Numbered from the stretch's first letter, positions 45,429 through 54,130 are shown. The stretch: DNA of 64,000 nt from Bacillus thuringiensis (GCF_014932895.1 NZ_JACYOF010000004.1:186001-250000); one strand, 5' to 3'. Notes: a model not told the origin generated them from the sequence alone. Numbers and translations are program-made.

Positions 45429-45793
45429 TGTTACATATTCCCCCTACCTTTTATTAATTATTTTTTATGTTATCAGCTCAAAATACAGTGGGTCTATAGC
45501 AATCTTTTTGTGAAAGACAATAAAAATTGAAGCGATTTCAATATGTTTCCCTTGGGCATATTTAATTATTAATCAAAAAATTGAAGTATAAGTTAGTAAA
45601 ATGAATGAAAGACAGGGAATAAGAGGAGTCTAGTGCTTTTGATAAGTCATCTTCGGTGCGAAACTAAAAGTAGCTAGTAAAAGCTAACTGCTCAGCTGGT
45701 TCTCCAAGGGAGAAAGGTTAGGGACTTCATTAAATGAGTTCTGCCTATCGTCTATCTTTATTATTGATGGAATATTGAGTTTTACTCAAGGTG
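45429..45793. other. Gene-free stretch with hairpin and motif module
   Basis: Contains the hairpin 45669-45693 (GTAGCTAGTAAAAGCTAACTGC) and a copy of the 28 bp motif (45762-45788). No supported ORF. Confidence 0.5.
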
Positions 45794-45970
45794 TTATGTT
45801 ATATGATTGATGAAAAATTCCTTTATTAGCAGTAAAACTCCAAGGAGAGATGAGACTTCAATTGAGAACCAAAACATATCTTTTTGAGGTTTTTTAAACT
45901 CCATTATTATGGAGGAAAATAAAAATAGGGCAATGGCTATTGCAATACAGAGCCGGATTACATCAGGCAT
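45794..45970 (-). CDS. Small membrane protein, 58 aa (paralogue of 53223-53399)
   Basis: MPDVIRLCIAIAIALFLFSS, then IIMEFKKPQKDMFWFSIEVS and a second hydrophobic helix LLGVLLLIKEFF. Two membrane segments joined by a charged FKKPQKD loop. Its paralogue of the same length lies 7.4 kb to the right. GAGGAGTG lies 6-7 bases before the ATG. Confidence 0.65.
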   Translation of the reverse strand: MPDVIRLCIAIAIALFLFSSIIMEFKKPQKDMFWFSIEVSSLLGVLLLIKEFFINHIT

Positions 45971-46165
45971 TTATAGCACTCCTCATAATTAATTATTTTT
46001 ATTATAGGTATTTCCAATGGTACGGAGTTTAAGAAGTGTTTTATAAGAATTTAAACAAAATAATTCTTTAAAATATTACGCTCCATTGATTAGAAATCTT
46101 TTCCAAGGTATTCTTAAGGGTATGGGAATAGAAAAGATATCTTTTTAGAGGAGAGTAATTAATTT

Positions 46166-46363
46166 ATGTTAAGAAAGTGGATGGATAAATTAAAAGAACC
46201 TAAATGTATACATAGATATAAACTTATTAAAAGTCAAGATAGTGAAGATTTTAAAACTGGTAAGATGGGGATAGTTAGTTATTATAAATGTGAAAAGTGT
46301 GGAAAAAAGAAGGAAATCAGTAAATATACTAATGACGTTAATAGTGATTATTGGAATATTTAA
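46166..46363 (+). CDS. Small zinc-finger-like protein, 65 aa
   Basis: MLRKWMDKLKEPKCIHRYKL with a Cys-His pair, then YYKCEKCGKKKEI with CxxC: a possible one-zinc ribbon. AGAGGAGAG precedes the ATG. No family named; likely a phage or host small regulator. Confidence 0.6.
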   Translation: MLRKWMDKLKEPKCIHRYKLIKSQDSEDFKTGKMGIVSYYKCEKCGKKKEISKYTNDVNSDYWNI

Positions 46364-46379
46364 AATAACATTCGAATTA

Positions 46380-46422
46380 AGTCCGGCTAGAAAACTAGAG
46401 AACACCAATTCATTAAAGCAGC
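46380..46422 (+). repeat. 43 bp repeat, copy B
   Basis: Copy of 39909-39951 with two differences. Here the GAACACC inside it pairs with GGTGTCC at 46446-46452, followed by T5, making a terminator. Confidence 0.8.
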
Positions 46423-46480
46423 AATCAAAGCTGATTTAGGAATAGGTGTCCTTTTTATTTTGAAAAGGGAGATGAGGGAA

Positions 46481-46602
46481 TGAAGGTACTAAGAGATTTA
46501 TTATGTGAACGGAAAAAGCAATCGAAACAAACAAGGGGAAAAAAGATATAGAGTTCAAGTGGTTACTAGATAACCTGAAAATAGAAATTGAAGGAAGTTG
46601 AT
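46481..46602 (+). pseudogene. Small gene with a frameshift
   Basis: MKVLRDLLCERKKQSKQTRG then a stop; in the +1 frame the likely continuation KDIEFKWLLDNLKIEIEGS ends at 46602. Good site GGGAGATGAGGG. The whole would be about 40 aa. A one-base indel in the A run near 46540 would explain it. Confidence 0.5.
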
Positions 46603-46948
46603 AATTAAAAAGATAAATAATTAAGCATACGGATGTATTGAATGCAAAAGAAATTAAAATTAAAAAGGTATAATTTTAATTTTTAAGTTAAGTATAGAAA
46701 ACGAATGAATTATCTATATATTAAGATATTTTTTTACAAATACGAAACGGATACTTGTCCAAGGAGGTCTAATTCATTTATAAAAAGTTTCATATACGGT
46801 TAAGAGTAAAGACCCTGCATATGGAATTATACAAAGGGGCATATATGGTTTGAGGGTAAAATAGCCCCTTTTAGAAAATCTAAAGGGGGCTTTTCGTCCA
46901 CAAAATCAAATCTTGTCGGAAATTTCTTAGACCATAAAAATAAAGCGA
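46603..46948. other. Gene-free stretch
   Basis: One bidirectional terminator at 46863-46891 (AGCCCCTTTTAG/CTAAAGGGGGCT). A ribosome-site-like AAGGAGGT at 46759 is not followed by a start codon and frame. Confidence 0.5.
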
Positions 46949-47436
46949 CTACGGATAATTCACAATGGTAATAATGACACTAGCCATTGTTCCAGGGGAA
47001 TCAAGAAGTGAAGCAGTAACGGTTACTATTCCTGGTCCATTTGCAGATAGAAATACAGCTGTAAAGTTACCTAAAGCATTGGTGATGACAGCAAGAGGAA
47101 CCATGAAAGCAAGAGAAGGGTTACTAAATGAAAAGCTGACCGCTACCCCTGCAGCAGGAATACCGTTTACTAATACTTGACCCGAAAAAAATAAAGTATT
47201 ATTTCCTTGGGTGGATACACATGCTGTAGTAGCGTTAGAAGTCAAGGTAATAGATGCAGTTCCGGCAGGAAGAGAAAATCTAGTAGGCCCGGTAGAACCA
47301 GTAGGCCCAGTAGGCCCAGTAGGAAGCGTAAAAGGTGGGGGGGAGGGAGTGTAGGGCCCACTAGATTAGGATTTAATGCATCTGCAGATGAAAATTTATT
47401 TGCATTAAATTGGTTTTGATATTTGTTATATGACAT
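46949..47436 (-). pseudogene. Exosporium leader/collagen-like protein, frameshifted at a C7 tract
   Basis: Starts MSYNKYQNQFNANKFSSADA with the exosporium targeting motif LNPNLVGPTLPPP, as in BclA-type proteins. After seven C residues (G7 on the + strand, 47337-47343) the frame is wrong. With one more C it reads PPPPFTLPTGPTGPTGSTGP and then SLPAGTASITLTSNATTACV and an Ig-like (Big_1-type) domain VNGIPAAGVAVSFSFSNPSL to 46949. One-base slippage in the tract would restore a ~162 aa protein, so it could be phase-variable rather than dead. Confidence 0.85.
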
Positions 47437-47650
47437 ATATTCACCTCTAATATAAATTATTGAAAAATATATTGTGCAATAAATAGTATATGTATAAATG
47501 ATAGATTAGGAATGGACTGGTAAATTATATTAATCATGAATTGAAAATAAAGGTTATTAGCAACTAAGCAGTACAGCTTATTTTGTAACAGAACCAAAAG
47601 GATATGTGGATGGGTAAAAACTCATAGAAAAAGAGGCTATGTCACTTCGA

Positions 47651-47807
47651 TTTATCCCGCATTAACGGGCAGTAAGACCCCTACCCAAAAATTCAGCGAA
47701 AGCAAAGAAGTTAGATAGGGGATCAACTGCCCGTAAACGCCTGATTGGTTCAACTAATAATCAGTGGAGGATGAAGAAAACCTCCACTGATTAAAGTTTC
47801 ACTTTAT
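47651..47807 (+). repeat. bcr1 repeat, full copy
   Basis: 157 bp with TTTAT at both ends (47651-47655, 47803-47807). Followed at 47818-47856 by a degenerate second tail (ACTGCTGATTTAAGTTTCATTTTAT). Confidence 0.92.
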
Positions 47808-47930
47808 ATCGGTTAGGATGGAAAAAATTACTGCTGATTTAAGTTTCATTTTATAGTCTACAAGTAAAAGTCAATAATTTTGAGGCTTCTATGAAGTATG
47901 CTATGATGAATACGAAAACTAAATATTTAT

Positions 47931-48020
47931 CCACTAGGGGAGCCTTTTATAGGCTGAGATCAAATGTGATTTTGAGACTCTTAGTACCTGATCTGGTTAA
48001 TGCCAGCGTAGGGAAGTGGG
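47931..48020 (+). promoter_or_regulatory. TPP riboswitch
   Basis: Thi-box core: GGGAGCC...GGCTGAGA, then ACCTGATCTGGTTAATGCCAGCG and GTAGGGAAGTGG. Followed by an intrinsic terminator and tenA, so thiamine pyrophosphate should shut off tenA transcription. Confidence 0.95.
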
Positions 48021-48062
48021 AAGACAATCATATTTAATGAATAAATTAATATTGTCTATTTC

Positions 48063-48098
48063 ACTTTCTTTACGCCTGTAAAGAAAGTTTTTTTATTT
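48063..48098 (+). terminator. Riboswitch expression-platform terminator
   Basis: ACTTTCTTTAC / GTAAAGAAAGT stem followed by T7, before the tenA ribosome site. Confidence 0.85.
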
Positions 48099-48156
48099 TC
48101 CAGTCTTAATAACTGCGGATAAATACTTAATTTTATACATTATTGGAGGGATTCAA

Positions 48157-48846
48157 ATGGCTTTTTCACAAACATTACGTAAAGAAGTAGATTCTATTTG
48201 GGAGGCAAGTTTTAATCATCCTTTTGTAAAAAAACTTGGTGAGGGAACATTAGATTTAGCTAGTTTTCGATATTACGTGCTGCAAGATTCGTATTATTTG
48301 AGTCATTTTGCTAGAGTACAAACTTTAGGAGCTGCAAAGGCTCTTGAATTAGAAACGACAGCTCGTATGGCACACCATGCTCAAAATACATATGAGGCGG
48401 AATTATCCTTACATGAGAATTTTGCCAAGAAGTTAGGGATTACAAAAGAAGAAAAAGATAATTTTATCCCTGCGCCAACTGCATATGCGTATACTTCACA
48501 TATGTATCGTGCTGCGTATGAAGGACATTTAGGAGATATCATTGCAGCAATTTTACCTTGTTATTGGTTATATTACGAAATTGGTGAACGTTTAAAAGGG
48601 TGTCAGCCGGAAGAACCAATTTATAGGGAATGGATTTCTGCTTATGGATCTGATTGGTTCCGTACGTTAGTTGAAGAACAAATTGTACGATTAGATGCAA
48701 TTGCTGTAAAAGTAACAGAGGCAGATCGAAATCGAATGACACAACATTTTATAATTAGTAGCCAATATGAATATTCATTTTGGGAAATGGCTTATACTTT
48801 AGAAAAGTGGCCGATTTATATAGAAGAAAAAGATACTATTAGATAA
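48157..48846 (+). CDS. tenA: Thiaminase II / aminopyrimidine aminohydrolase
   Basis: 229 aa all-helical TenA. Hydrolyses aminomethyl-pyrimidine breakdown products so that the pyrimidine can be reused for thiamine. Recognisable blocks: SFRYYVLQDSYYLSHFARVQ with the catalytic tyrosine region, LPCYWLYYEIGERL, and the nucleophile cysteine in PCYW. GGAGGGA before the ATG. Sole gene behind the TPP riboswitch. Confidence 0.95.
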   Translation: MAFSQTLRKEVDSIWEASFNHPFVKKLGEGTLDLASFRYYVLQDSYYLSHFARVQTLGAAKALELETTARMAHHAQNTYEAELSLHENFAKKLGITKEEKDNFIPAPTAYAYTSHMYRAAYEGHLGDIIAAILPCYWLYYEIGERLKGCQPEEPIYREWISAYGSDWFRTLVEEQIVRLDAIAVKVTEADRNRMTQHFIISSQYEYSFWEMAYTLEKWPIYIEEKDTIR

Positions 48847-48857
48847 AAAGTTTAGTG

Positions 48858-48888
48858 GAGGTATTGCGTGTACTTATGCAATACCTCT
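48858..48888 (+). terminator. Hairpin after tenA
   Basis: GAGGTATTGC / GCAATACCTC perfect 10-bp stem. Confidence 0.7.
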
Positions 48889-49181
48889 TCTTATGTATAT
48901 TTTATGTAAAAAATATGTAAATTATAAATATTGTATATATGGATGTAATATAATTATTCTTGAGGAGGGATATTAATGGGAAATATGACATAAATAAAAT
49001 TAGATTTTTATTGCTTACTTTTAAAAGTTCGGAATTTGCACTGTATTATTACGATAAAATGATTATCCTATTTCTTTTAGAGTACTTGGTTTTAAATTTA
49101 TTAAATTAGGATGTATACAAAGTAATTATCTTTTCTATTTTTTGATGATCAAGATAAATGAAGAAAGGAAGTATTCATTAC
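48889..49181. other. Intergenic region upstream of the PIWI-like gene
   Basis: AT-rich. An MGNMT-stop mini-ORF at 48976 sits behind GAGGAGGG. The following ~150 bp reads like decayed coding DNA but matches nothing I recognise. Confidence 0.4.
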
Positions 49182-51566
49182 ATGGAAAAATTACGCTTAT
49201 TAACATTTGAAAATATAGTAGAACCACTTTTTAATGAACATGTATCATTTATATATTTCCCTATTGAATGGTTGGACATTGTTGAAATACACTATAAGAC
49301 ATTTTTATTAACGAGTAAGTTGAAACGTTTAAACGAAAGATTATATGATATGTTTTCTGATATATTATTTATTCAGCATAATCCGTATATATTAAATGAA
49401 AATACACCATGGATTGTATCCAAAGAGCCAATTAAACAAGAACAACTTGATTATATTTTCCAAAGCTGGTATGAGGTTATTCATGATTGGAAACCGAATC
49501 AATTAATAGAACCGCCAAAATATGAATGGCATTACGATTCGATTTCTAATTTAACCGTATTACATGATAATGAAACGTTTTCTAAGTGGATACCAGCTTT
49601 AATTTCACATATTTTTTGTGAACGCCCTATGCAATTAGAAAATACAAATGAAGAAATCTATTTTTCTCCTCTTAGATCACAAAATATTTGTGAAGTTATG
49701 TCAGAGCCAATTAAAGATGAAAAAACACAAGATTTTTTCGCCTATGTATATCGGCTTGAATGTATAACTCGCGGAGGCGAGAATGTCCCATTATTAAATG
49801 TTACAGTAGGCATTCGGAGATTCTATCAAGAATATAACCATCCTGATATTCCTTTACTTTTAAGACGAAAACGGGGTATGATATTGATTTCTACTCCAGA
49901 ATTTACATCAAATAATAAAAAAATACGGTTTGTAAAGTTAAAAGTACAACAAGCTACAAACGGTATGAAATGGATTAAGTTATTTAGAAATTTAAAAGAT
50001 GATTTTCATATAGGTGGAGAAGTTGAATTAGAACATATTCTCCAATATCCGAAAGACTATATTGCCGGAACAAGTAGAAGGGTACTACTTCCATATAATG
50101 AGAGAATATATAAAGTTCAAGGTACTAAAATAAAACTTGGTATAAAGATAAAGGAGATGGAGAATCTATTTAAAGAATTTCAGCGGAAATTCTCCTATTT
50201 CATATTACTCCCGGAATGTAAAAAGGTATTAACAAATAATGAGAATGCATTATTCCCATTGTTTGCGCCAAAAGGATTAGAGACCTTAACGTTAGAAGTT
50301 TGGTCCGAAAATATATCATTGGAAATAGAACAAGCATTATTTGATAGTGAAATTGTATTAGCTAAAATGGGGGAAACATCTTATGTAGTAAACGCAGATA
50401 CTCCAGTATTGTTGAAGATAGTAAGGTTTAATATTGAAAAAGTGTTACAAAATCCATATAAAATGCAATATTGCCAGAAATATAAAACAAATCTTGTAGA
50501 TGATGTGGTAAAGGCAGTTCATGCAACTGCAGGTGAGCGCAGTGATACGACGTTAGCATTAATCGCAATGAAAAATTGTGACGGGCGGGAGAAGATTGAC
50601 CCAAAACAAATAATTCGTGAAGGATTTGCACGAGCAAAACGTATTTCAACATTTATTAATTTATTTATAGGTCAAAGTGTATCCCGTGAAACGATAGTAA
50701 CTAATATACTTAGTTTATTAGAACAAAAAGGATTTTTGAAACGCAGTTGGAACAAGATGAATTTACCTTGTACGTATGTCAATTTATCAGTTGAACGAAT
50801 CTCGAAATTTGATTTCTTACCTATTTTTTCAAAAATAAAAGGAAGAGAAATTTCATATAAAGTATACGGGAATACAGAGTGGAAACCACTTGACAATTTA
50901 TTATTAAATATATATAAACATAATGCATTTTTACCGCAACCATCAAAAAGAAACGATATGGGGGTTCTTTTTAAGCAATTTATTTCCGAAACTTTAATGG
51001 GAATTTTACAACATGCAAAAGAGGAAAATGAACAAGTTTATTTTATTATAGATGCAAATATGAGAAAATATTGGATAAAAGAGTTGCAAAATGAAATAAT
51101 TGATGTGGATATTTTACCTAAAATTATTCCGAATATGCTGAAGTTTCCAAATTTAAACGTCATAAGAATAAATACAGCTTTTGATGTACCAAGCTATTTT
51201 GTATTAGAGGGTGATGATGTTATGGATGGAACTGGATTATATGCAGATCAAAAAGGAATGTATTATAGCACTGGGGAATATTCATTAAATTGTAGTGACA
51301 TATTGCAACAATATATACTTGAAATTCTACCATTAGGTGTAAAACCAGTAGAAAGGGATCATATCGCTAAAATGATACATTACATGTGCTGTAATTCAAG
51401 TATGCTTTCGGAAAAAAATATGCACATGCCATATTCCATGCATATGGCTAAAGCATTAAAGAGTTACATCACTGATATAGATATAAGAGAGTTTAAAGAA
51501 TTCGATGATGAATTAGATGTAGATATAATAAAGATAGAAAAGAAAGATTCAATAATTCTACTTTAA
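49182..51566 (+). CDS. pPIWI_RE-family (DUF3962/DUF3893) Argonaute-like protein
   Basis: 794 aa. N-terminal segment (LSE-type start, FIYFPIEWLDIVEIHYKTFL) and AYVYRLECITRGGENVPLLN...VGIRRFYQ fit the pPIWI_RE N-terminal (DUF3962) module. KIDPKQIIREGFARAKRIST fits its MID-like part. The C-terminal RNase H-like domain shows VYFIIDANMRKYWIKELQNE, NVIRINTAFDVPSYF and a final HMPYSMHMAKALKSYI. The family is a prokaryotic PIWI branch predicted to act in nucleic-acid conflict, usually with a helicase and a nuclease gene. Neither partner is here. The family glutamate appears as Asp in FDVPSYF, if my alignment is right. ATG 49182 follows AAAGGAAG. Confidence 0.7.
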   Translation: MEKLRLLTFENIVEPLFNEHVSFIYFPIEWLDIVEIHYKTFLLTSKLKRLNERLYDMFSDILFIQHNPYILNENTPWIVSKEPIKQEQLDYIFQSWYEVIHDWKPNQLIEPPKYEWHYDSISNLTVLHDNETFSKWIPALISHIFCERPMQLENTNEEIYFSPLRSQNICEVMSEPIKDEKTQDFFAYVYRLECITRGGENVPLLNVTVGIRRFYQEYNHPDIPLLLRRKRGMILISTPEFTSNNKKIRFVKLKVQQATNGMKWIKLFRNLKDDFHIGGEVELEHILQYPKDYIAGTSRRVLLPYNERIYKVQGTKIKLGIKIKEMENLFKEFQRKFSYFILLPECKKVLTNNENALFPLFAPKGLETLTLEVWSENISLEIEQALFDSEIVLAKMGETSYVVNADTPVLLKIVRFNIEKVLQNPYKMQYCQKYKTNLVDDVVKAVHATAGERSDTTLALIAMKNCDGREKIDPKQIIREGFARAKRISTFINLFIGQSVSRETIVTNILSLLEQKGFLKRSWNKMNLPCTYVNLSVERISKFDFLPIFSKIKGREISYKVYGNTEWKPLDNLLLNIYKHNAFLPQPSKRNDMGVLFKQFISETLMGILQHAKEENEQVYFIIDANMRKYWIKELQNEIIDVDILPKIIPNMLKFPNLNVIRINTAFDVPSYFVLEGDDVMDGTGLYADQKGMYYSTGEYSLNCSDILQQYILEILPLGVKPVERDHIAKMIHYMCCNSSMLSEKNMHMPYSMHMAKALKSYITDIDIREFKEFDDELDVDIIKIEKKDSIILL

Positions 51567-51579
51567 ATAATCGTAAACA

Positions 51580-51620
51580 AATCCTGCTCGTTATACCGAT
51601 CAGGATTTGTCATTTTTTCA
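51580..51620 (+). terminator. Terminator of the PIWI-like gene
   Basis: AAATCCTG / CAGGATTT stem and downstream T6. Confidence 0.75.
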
Positions 51621-51744
51621 TGAAAATAAGGATATCCTTTGTCATGTATCTTTACTTTTTCATATTTACTTTAATTACATTCAGGATTAAGATGTGTTTT
51701 AGAAATACAAAAACTGAAAAGAAATTTGAAAGGAATGGGGAATT

Positions 51745-52512
51745 GTGAAGAAATTAGATGTATTATTAATGCTACTGAGCGCCCTCTTTCCAATTGCAGG
51801 AATAATAAAACAAATGCCTCTAGAACAATCATTATATATTGGAGGACTATTATTTTTTACTAGTTTCGGTAGTTATTTTGCGAAAAAGATATATTCACGT
51901 ATATGTAGCTGGATAGCGTATGCACCATTTATCACACTACTGTTAGTCATTTGGAATCAGGATATTTCAACAAGTTCTATAATAACGAATGCCAAAATTG
52001 CCGCTTGCGTCGCTTTAATTCCTTGTTTATTCCGTTTTCGTACATATGGGCTTACTTTAGGGTTATTCTCATTATGGGGCGCTTTACTATGGGATATAAA
52101 AGAAGTACAGTCGTTAATCATACTTGAACGCATGATGAGTTTAATGACAAGCCATTACTTATATCTTCTATTTTTAGTTGGAGGACTTATATTAGGTGGA
52201 TTATTTGCGATGTTATTACACCGTAAAGAAAGAGAGAATAATAAAGAAAATACAAGTCTATTTAAACAAAAAAAGAAACGTAAAAGGCTATCATTTAAAA
52301 TTCACCTTCCAAGATTACCGAAGTTTAAGATGAAATTATTTAAGTTGGGTGGGAAAGCATCTAAAGGTAAAACGCCTGAAAGAGCCTATGAGCGTAATTA
52401 CGAAGAACCATTTGCGACATATGAAATGACAGAGCAAATAGATCAATTCAAAGAAGGCACTGTTCAAGGGCAAACGAGGATGGAACGTCGAAGAAATAGG
52501 TATAATGCATAA
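51745..52512 (+). CDS. Membrane protein with basic cytosolic tail, unknown
   Basis: 255 aa starting at GTG 51745 behind AAGGAATGGGGA. About five hydrophobic segments in 1-160, then a strongly basic region (KQKKKRKRLSFKIHLPRLPK) and a charged tail. No family recognised. Monocistronic: 178 bp and a terminator separate it from the PIWI-like gene. Confidence 0.6.
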   Translation: MKKLDVLLMLLSALFPIAGIIKQMPLEQSLYIGGLLFFTSFGSYFAKKIYSRICSWIAYAPFITLLLVIWNQDISTSSIITNAKIAACVALIPCLFRFRTYGLTLGLFSLWGALLWDIKEVQSLIILERMMSLMTSHYLYLLFLVGGLILGGLFAMLLHRKERENNKENTSLFKQKKKRKRLSFKIHLPRLPKFKMKLFKLGGKASKGKTPERAYERNYEEPFATYEMTEQIDQFKEGTVQGQTRMERRRNRYNA

Positions 52513-52521
52513 TAAGGTTCA

Positions 52522-52575
52522 ATAACCCTTTAATGATTTATCGTTAAATTGATAAAATATTAAGGGGTTTTTATG
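52522..52575 (+). terminator. Terminator
   Basis: AACCCTTTAAT / ATTAAGGGGTT stem and T5. Confidence 0.75.
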
Positions 52576-52655
52576 TAATTATATAGGTTGCTAATGAGGA
52601 ATTCATAGCATATTTTAAAGGTGGGGAACTTAAATAAAATAATGGGAGGACACTT

Positions 52656-53066
52656 ATTATTACATATACATCTGTTTGTATATTATTCTTAGTTAGTTTT
52701 TTACATGTTTATTGGGCTTTCGGGGGTAAGTGGGGGACAAATAGTGTTATTCCAACTAAATCTGGAGAAAAGGCGTTTACACCTCGTGCAGGAATGACAT
52801 TCTTCATAGCGTTATTATTAAGTATGGCAGCCATAATTTTATTACAACAAACAAATATTGTTCATCTTGTAGTACCTAATGTAATTTTTCAAACAGGGTC
52901 CTGGATTTGTATGATTGTTTTTTTCATAAGAGTAATTGGTGAGTTTCATTATTTTGGTATCTTTAAACGAAAAAAAGATACGCATTTTGCTAGAATGGAT
53001 ACTGTTTTATATATACCACTCTGTGCATTTTTATCTTTTTCCTTTTTATTAGCGATTATAACGTGA
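52656..53066 (+). CDS. DUF3995-type membrane protein with an ATT start
   Basis: 136 aa, four hydrophobic segments: ITYTSVCILFLVSFLHVYWA, then FGGKWGTNSVIPTKSGEKAF, the DUF3995 signature, and three more helices. GGGAGGA (52644-52650) lies 5 bases before the codons ATT-ATT-ACA-TAT, where homologues would start with ATG. Either ATT (rare) is used or the start has been lost; internal ATG 52794 would drop the first helix. Function unknown. Confidence 0.7.
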   Translation: MITYTSVCILFLVSFLHVYWAFGGKWGTNSVIPTKSGEKAFTPRAGMTFFIALLLSMAAIILLQQTNIVHLVVPNVIFQTGSWICMIVFFIRVIGEFHYFGIFKRKKDTHFARMDTVLYIPLCAFLSFSFLLAIIT

Positions 53067-53118
53067 ACATATAAAAGATAATTATGCGATGCATTTATTA
53101 TATGGATATGCGGATGTT

Positions 53119-53158
53119 AAATAAGTTGTTTCTGCGCAAGCAGAAACAACTTATTTTG
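53119..53158. terminator. Strong bidirectional terminator
   Basis: AAATAAGTTGTTTCTGC / GCAGAAACAACTTATTT perfect 17-bp stem, GCAA-type loop. Confidence 0.92.
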
Positions 53159-53222
53159 TATGATTGTAAATATCAAAATTTCTCCAGTTTTGTTGTTGGA
53201 ATATTTTGTTATATTTAAGGGG

Positions 53223-53399
53223 TCATGTGGCAAATTTGATGAAAAAATCTTTAATTACAAGTACTATTCCCAGCAGAAACAAGATTTCAATTGAGAACCA
53301 AAACATACTTTTATGAGTTTTTTTAAACTCCATAATAATAGATGAAAATAAAAAAATAGCAATGAATATGATGATTAAGAGCCGGATTATATCAGCCAT
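53223..53399 (-). CDS. Small membrane protein, 58 aa (paralogue of 45794-45970)
   Basis: MADIIRLLIIIFIAIFLFSS, IIMEFKKTHKSMFWFSIEIL and a second helix. Same length and loop as the copy at 45794. TTAGGAGTG precedes ATG 53399; the in-frame ATG at 53408 overlaps the site. Function unknown. Confidence 0.65.
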   Translation of the reverse strand: MADIIRLLIIIFIAIFLFSSIIMEFKKTHKSMFWFSIEILFLLGIVLVIKDFFIKFAT

Positions 53400-53623
53400 T
53401 AATAACACTCCTAAAATTTAATCAGTACTATTATATAATCTTCTCCAAAGGTATGGAATTATAGAAGTGTTTTATTGAAATTCCTGAAAAATTCGGATTA
53501 TATCAGTTGTTTTTCTCAAAATAAACTCAAACGTGAAGTGGCAAGTGATAAATCCATGTTTTAATAAAAATATATAAGCGCATTCTTATAGGGTTATAGA
53601 CAATTAAGAAAGGCGGTGACACC

Positions 53624-53827
53624 ATGAAGTATGTAAAAGTCCGTATGAATGGTGGAAGTGAGCACAAATTCATACAGACTTTAGATCGGTTTGCTGGGCT
53701 TATTACTACAGGGAATGGGTTATTAGAAAATAAATTAGTTTGTACTGAAAATATAATGATTAATCCTACTAATATATCTTCTGTAGTCGAAAAAATTGGT
53801 GTGCCAGTTAAATTTATGGAAGCTTAA
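53624..53827 (+). CDS. Hypothetical protein, 67 aa
   Basis: MKYVKVRMNGGSEHKFIQTL, then LDRFAGLITTGNGLLENKLV, ending with INPTNISSVVEKIGV. Soluble, beta-rich by pattern; no family recognised. AAAGGCGGTGA gives a good ribosome site. Confidence 0.6.
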   Translation: MKYVKVRMNGGSEHKFIQTLDRFAGLITTGNGLLENKLVCTENIMINPTNISSVVEKIGVPVKFMEA

Positions 53828-53869
53828 GAATCGTTAGATAAAGAACATCCATGAGGGGAATGTATAAAT

Positions 53870-54019
53870 ATGGTTCTTTTTAATGCACAATATAATAAGT
53901 ACAAGCATCTATATGGAATAGGACAAATTCTTCGTGTCCTATTTAATGCTCAGAAAGAAACCCATAATCACATTTGGGTATCTAATAACAAGGGTGCTCT
54001 TATTTTTTATGAAAAATAA
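53870..54019 (+). CDS. Hypothetical small protein, 49 aa
   Basis: MVLFNAQYNKYKHLYGIGQI and LRVLFNAQKETHNHIWVSNN, ending FYEK. The FNAQ word occurs twice. GAGGGG lies 11 bases before the ATG. Directly follows the 67 aa gene by 42 bases, so the two may be one unit. Low certainty. Confidence 0.4.
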   Translation: MVLFNAQYNKYKHLYGIGQILRVLFNAQKETHNHIWVSNNKGALIFYEK

Positions 54020-54130
54020 GAACGGACATTATTTCTAGGGAAAGTAGGAGTCAATAATGAAGGCCTAACTAGAAATAGTGTTCGAAGTAAAAGAAGAATC
54101 CAAACGGTTTCGTTTCAATTATAGTTTTCT

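Noticed and set aside
46949-47245. The Ig-like C-terminal frame as an independent gene
   Set aside because: Its first ATG has no ribosome site and the sequence continues upstream into the collagen-like repeat and exosporium leader.
48970-49160. Decayed coding sequence before the PIWI-like gene
   Set aside because: Several frames give short hydrophobic stretches but no family pattern.
52642-52692. 16-codon ORF MGGHLLLHIHLF before the DUF3995 gene
   Set aside because: Overlaps the DUF3995 frame and ribosome site; most likely chance.
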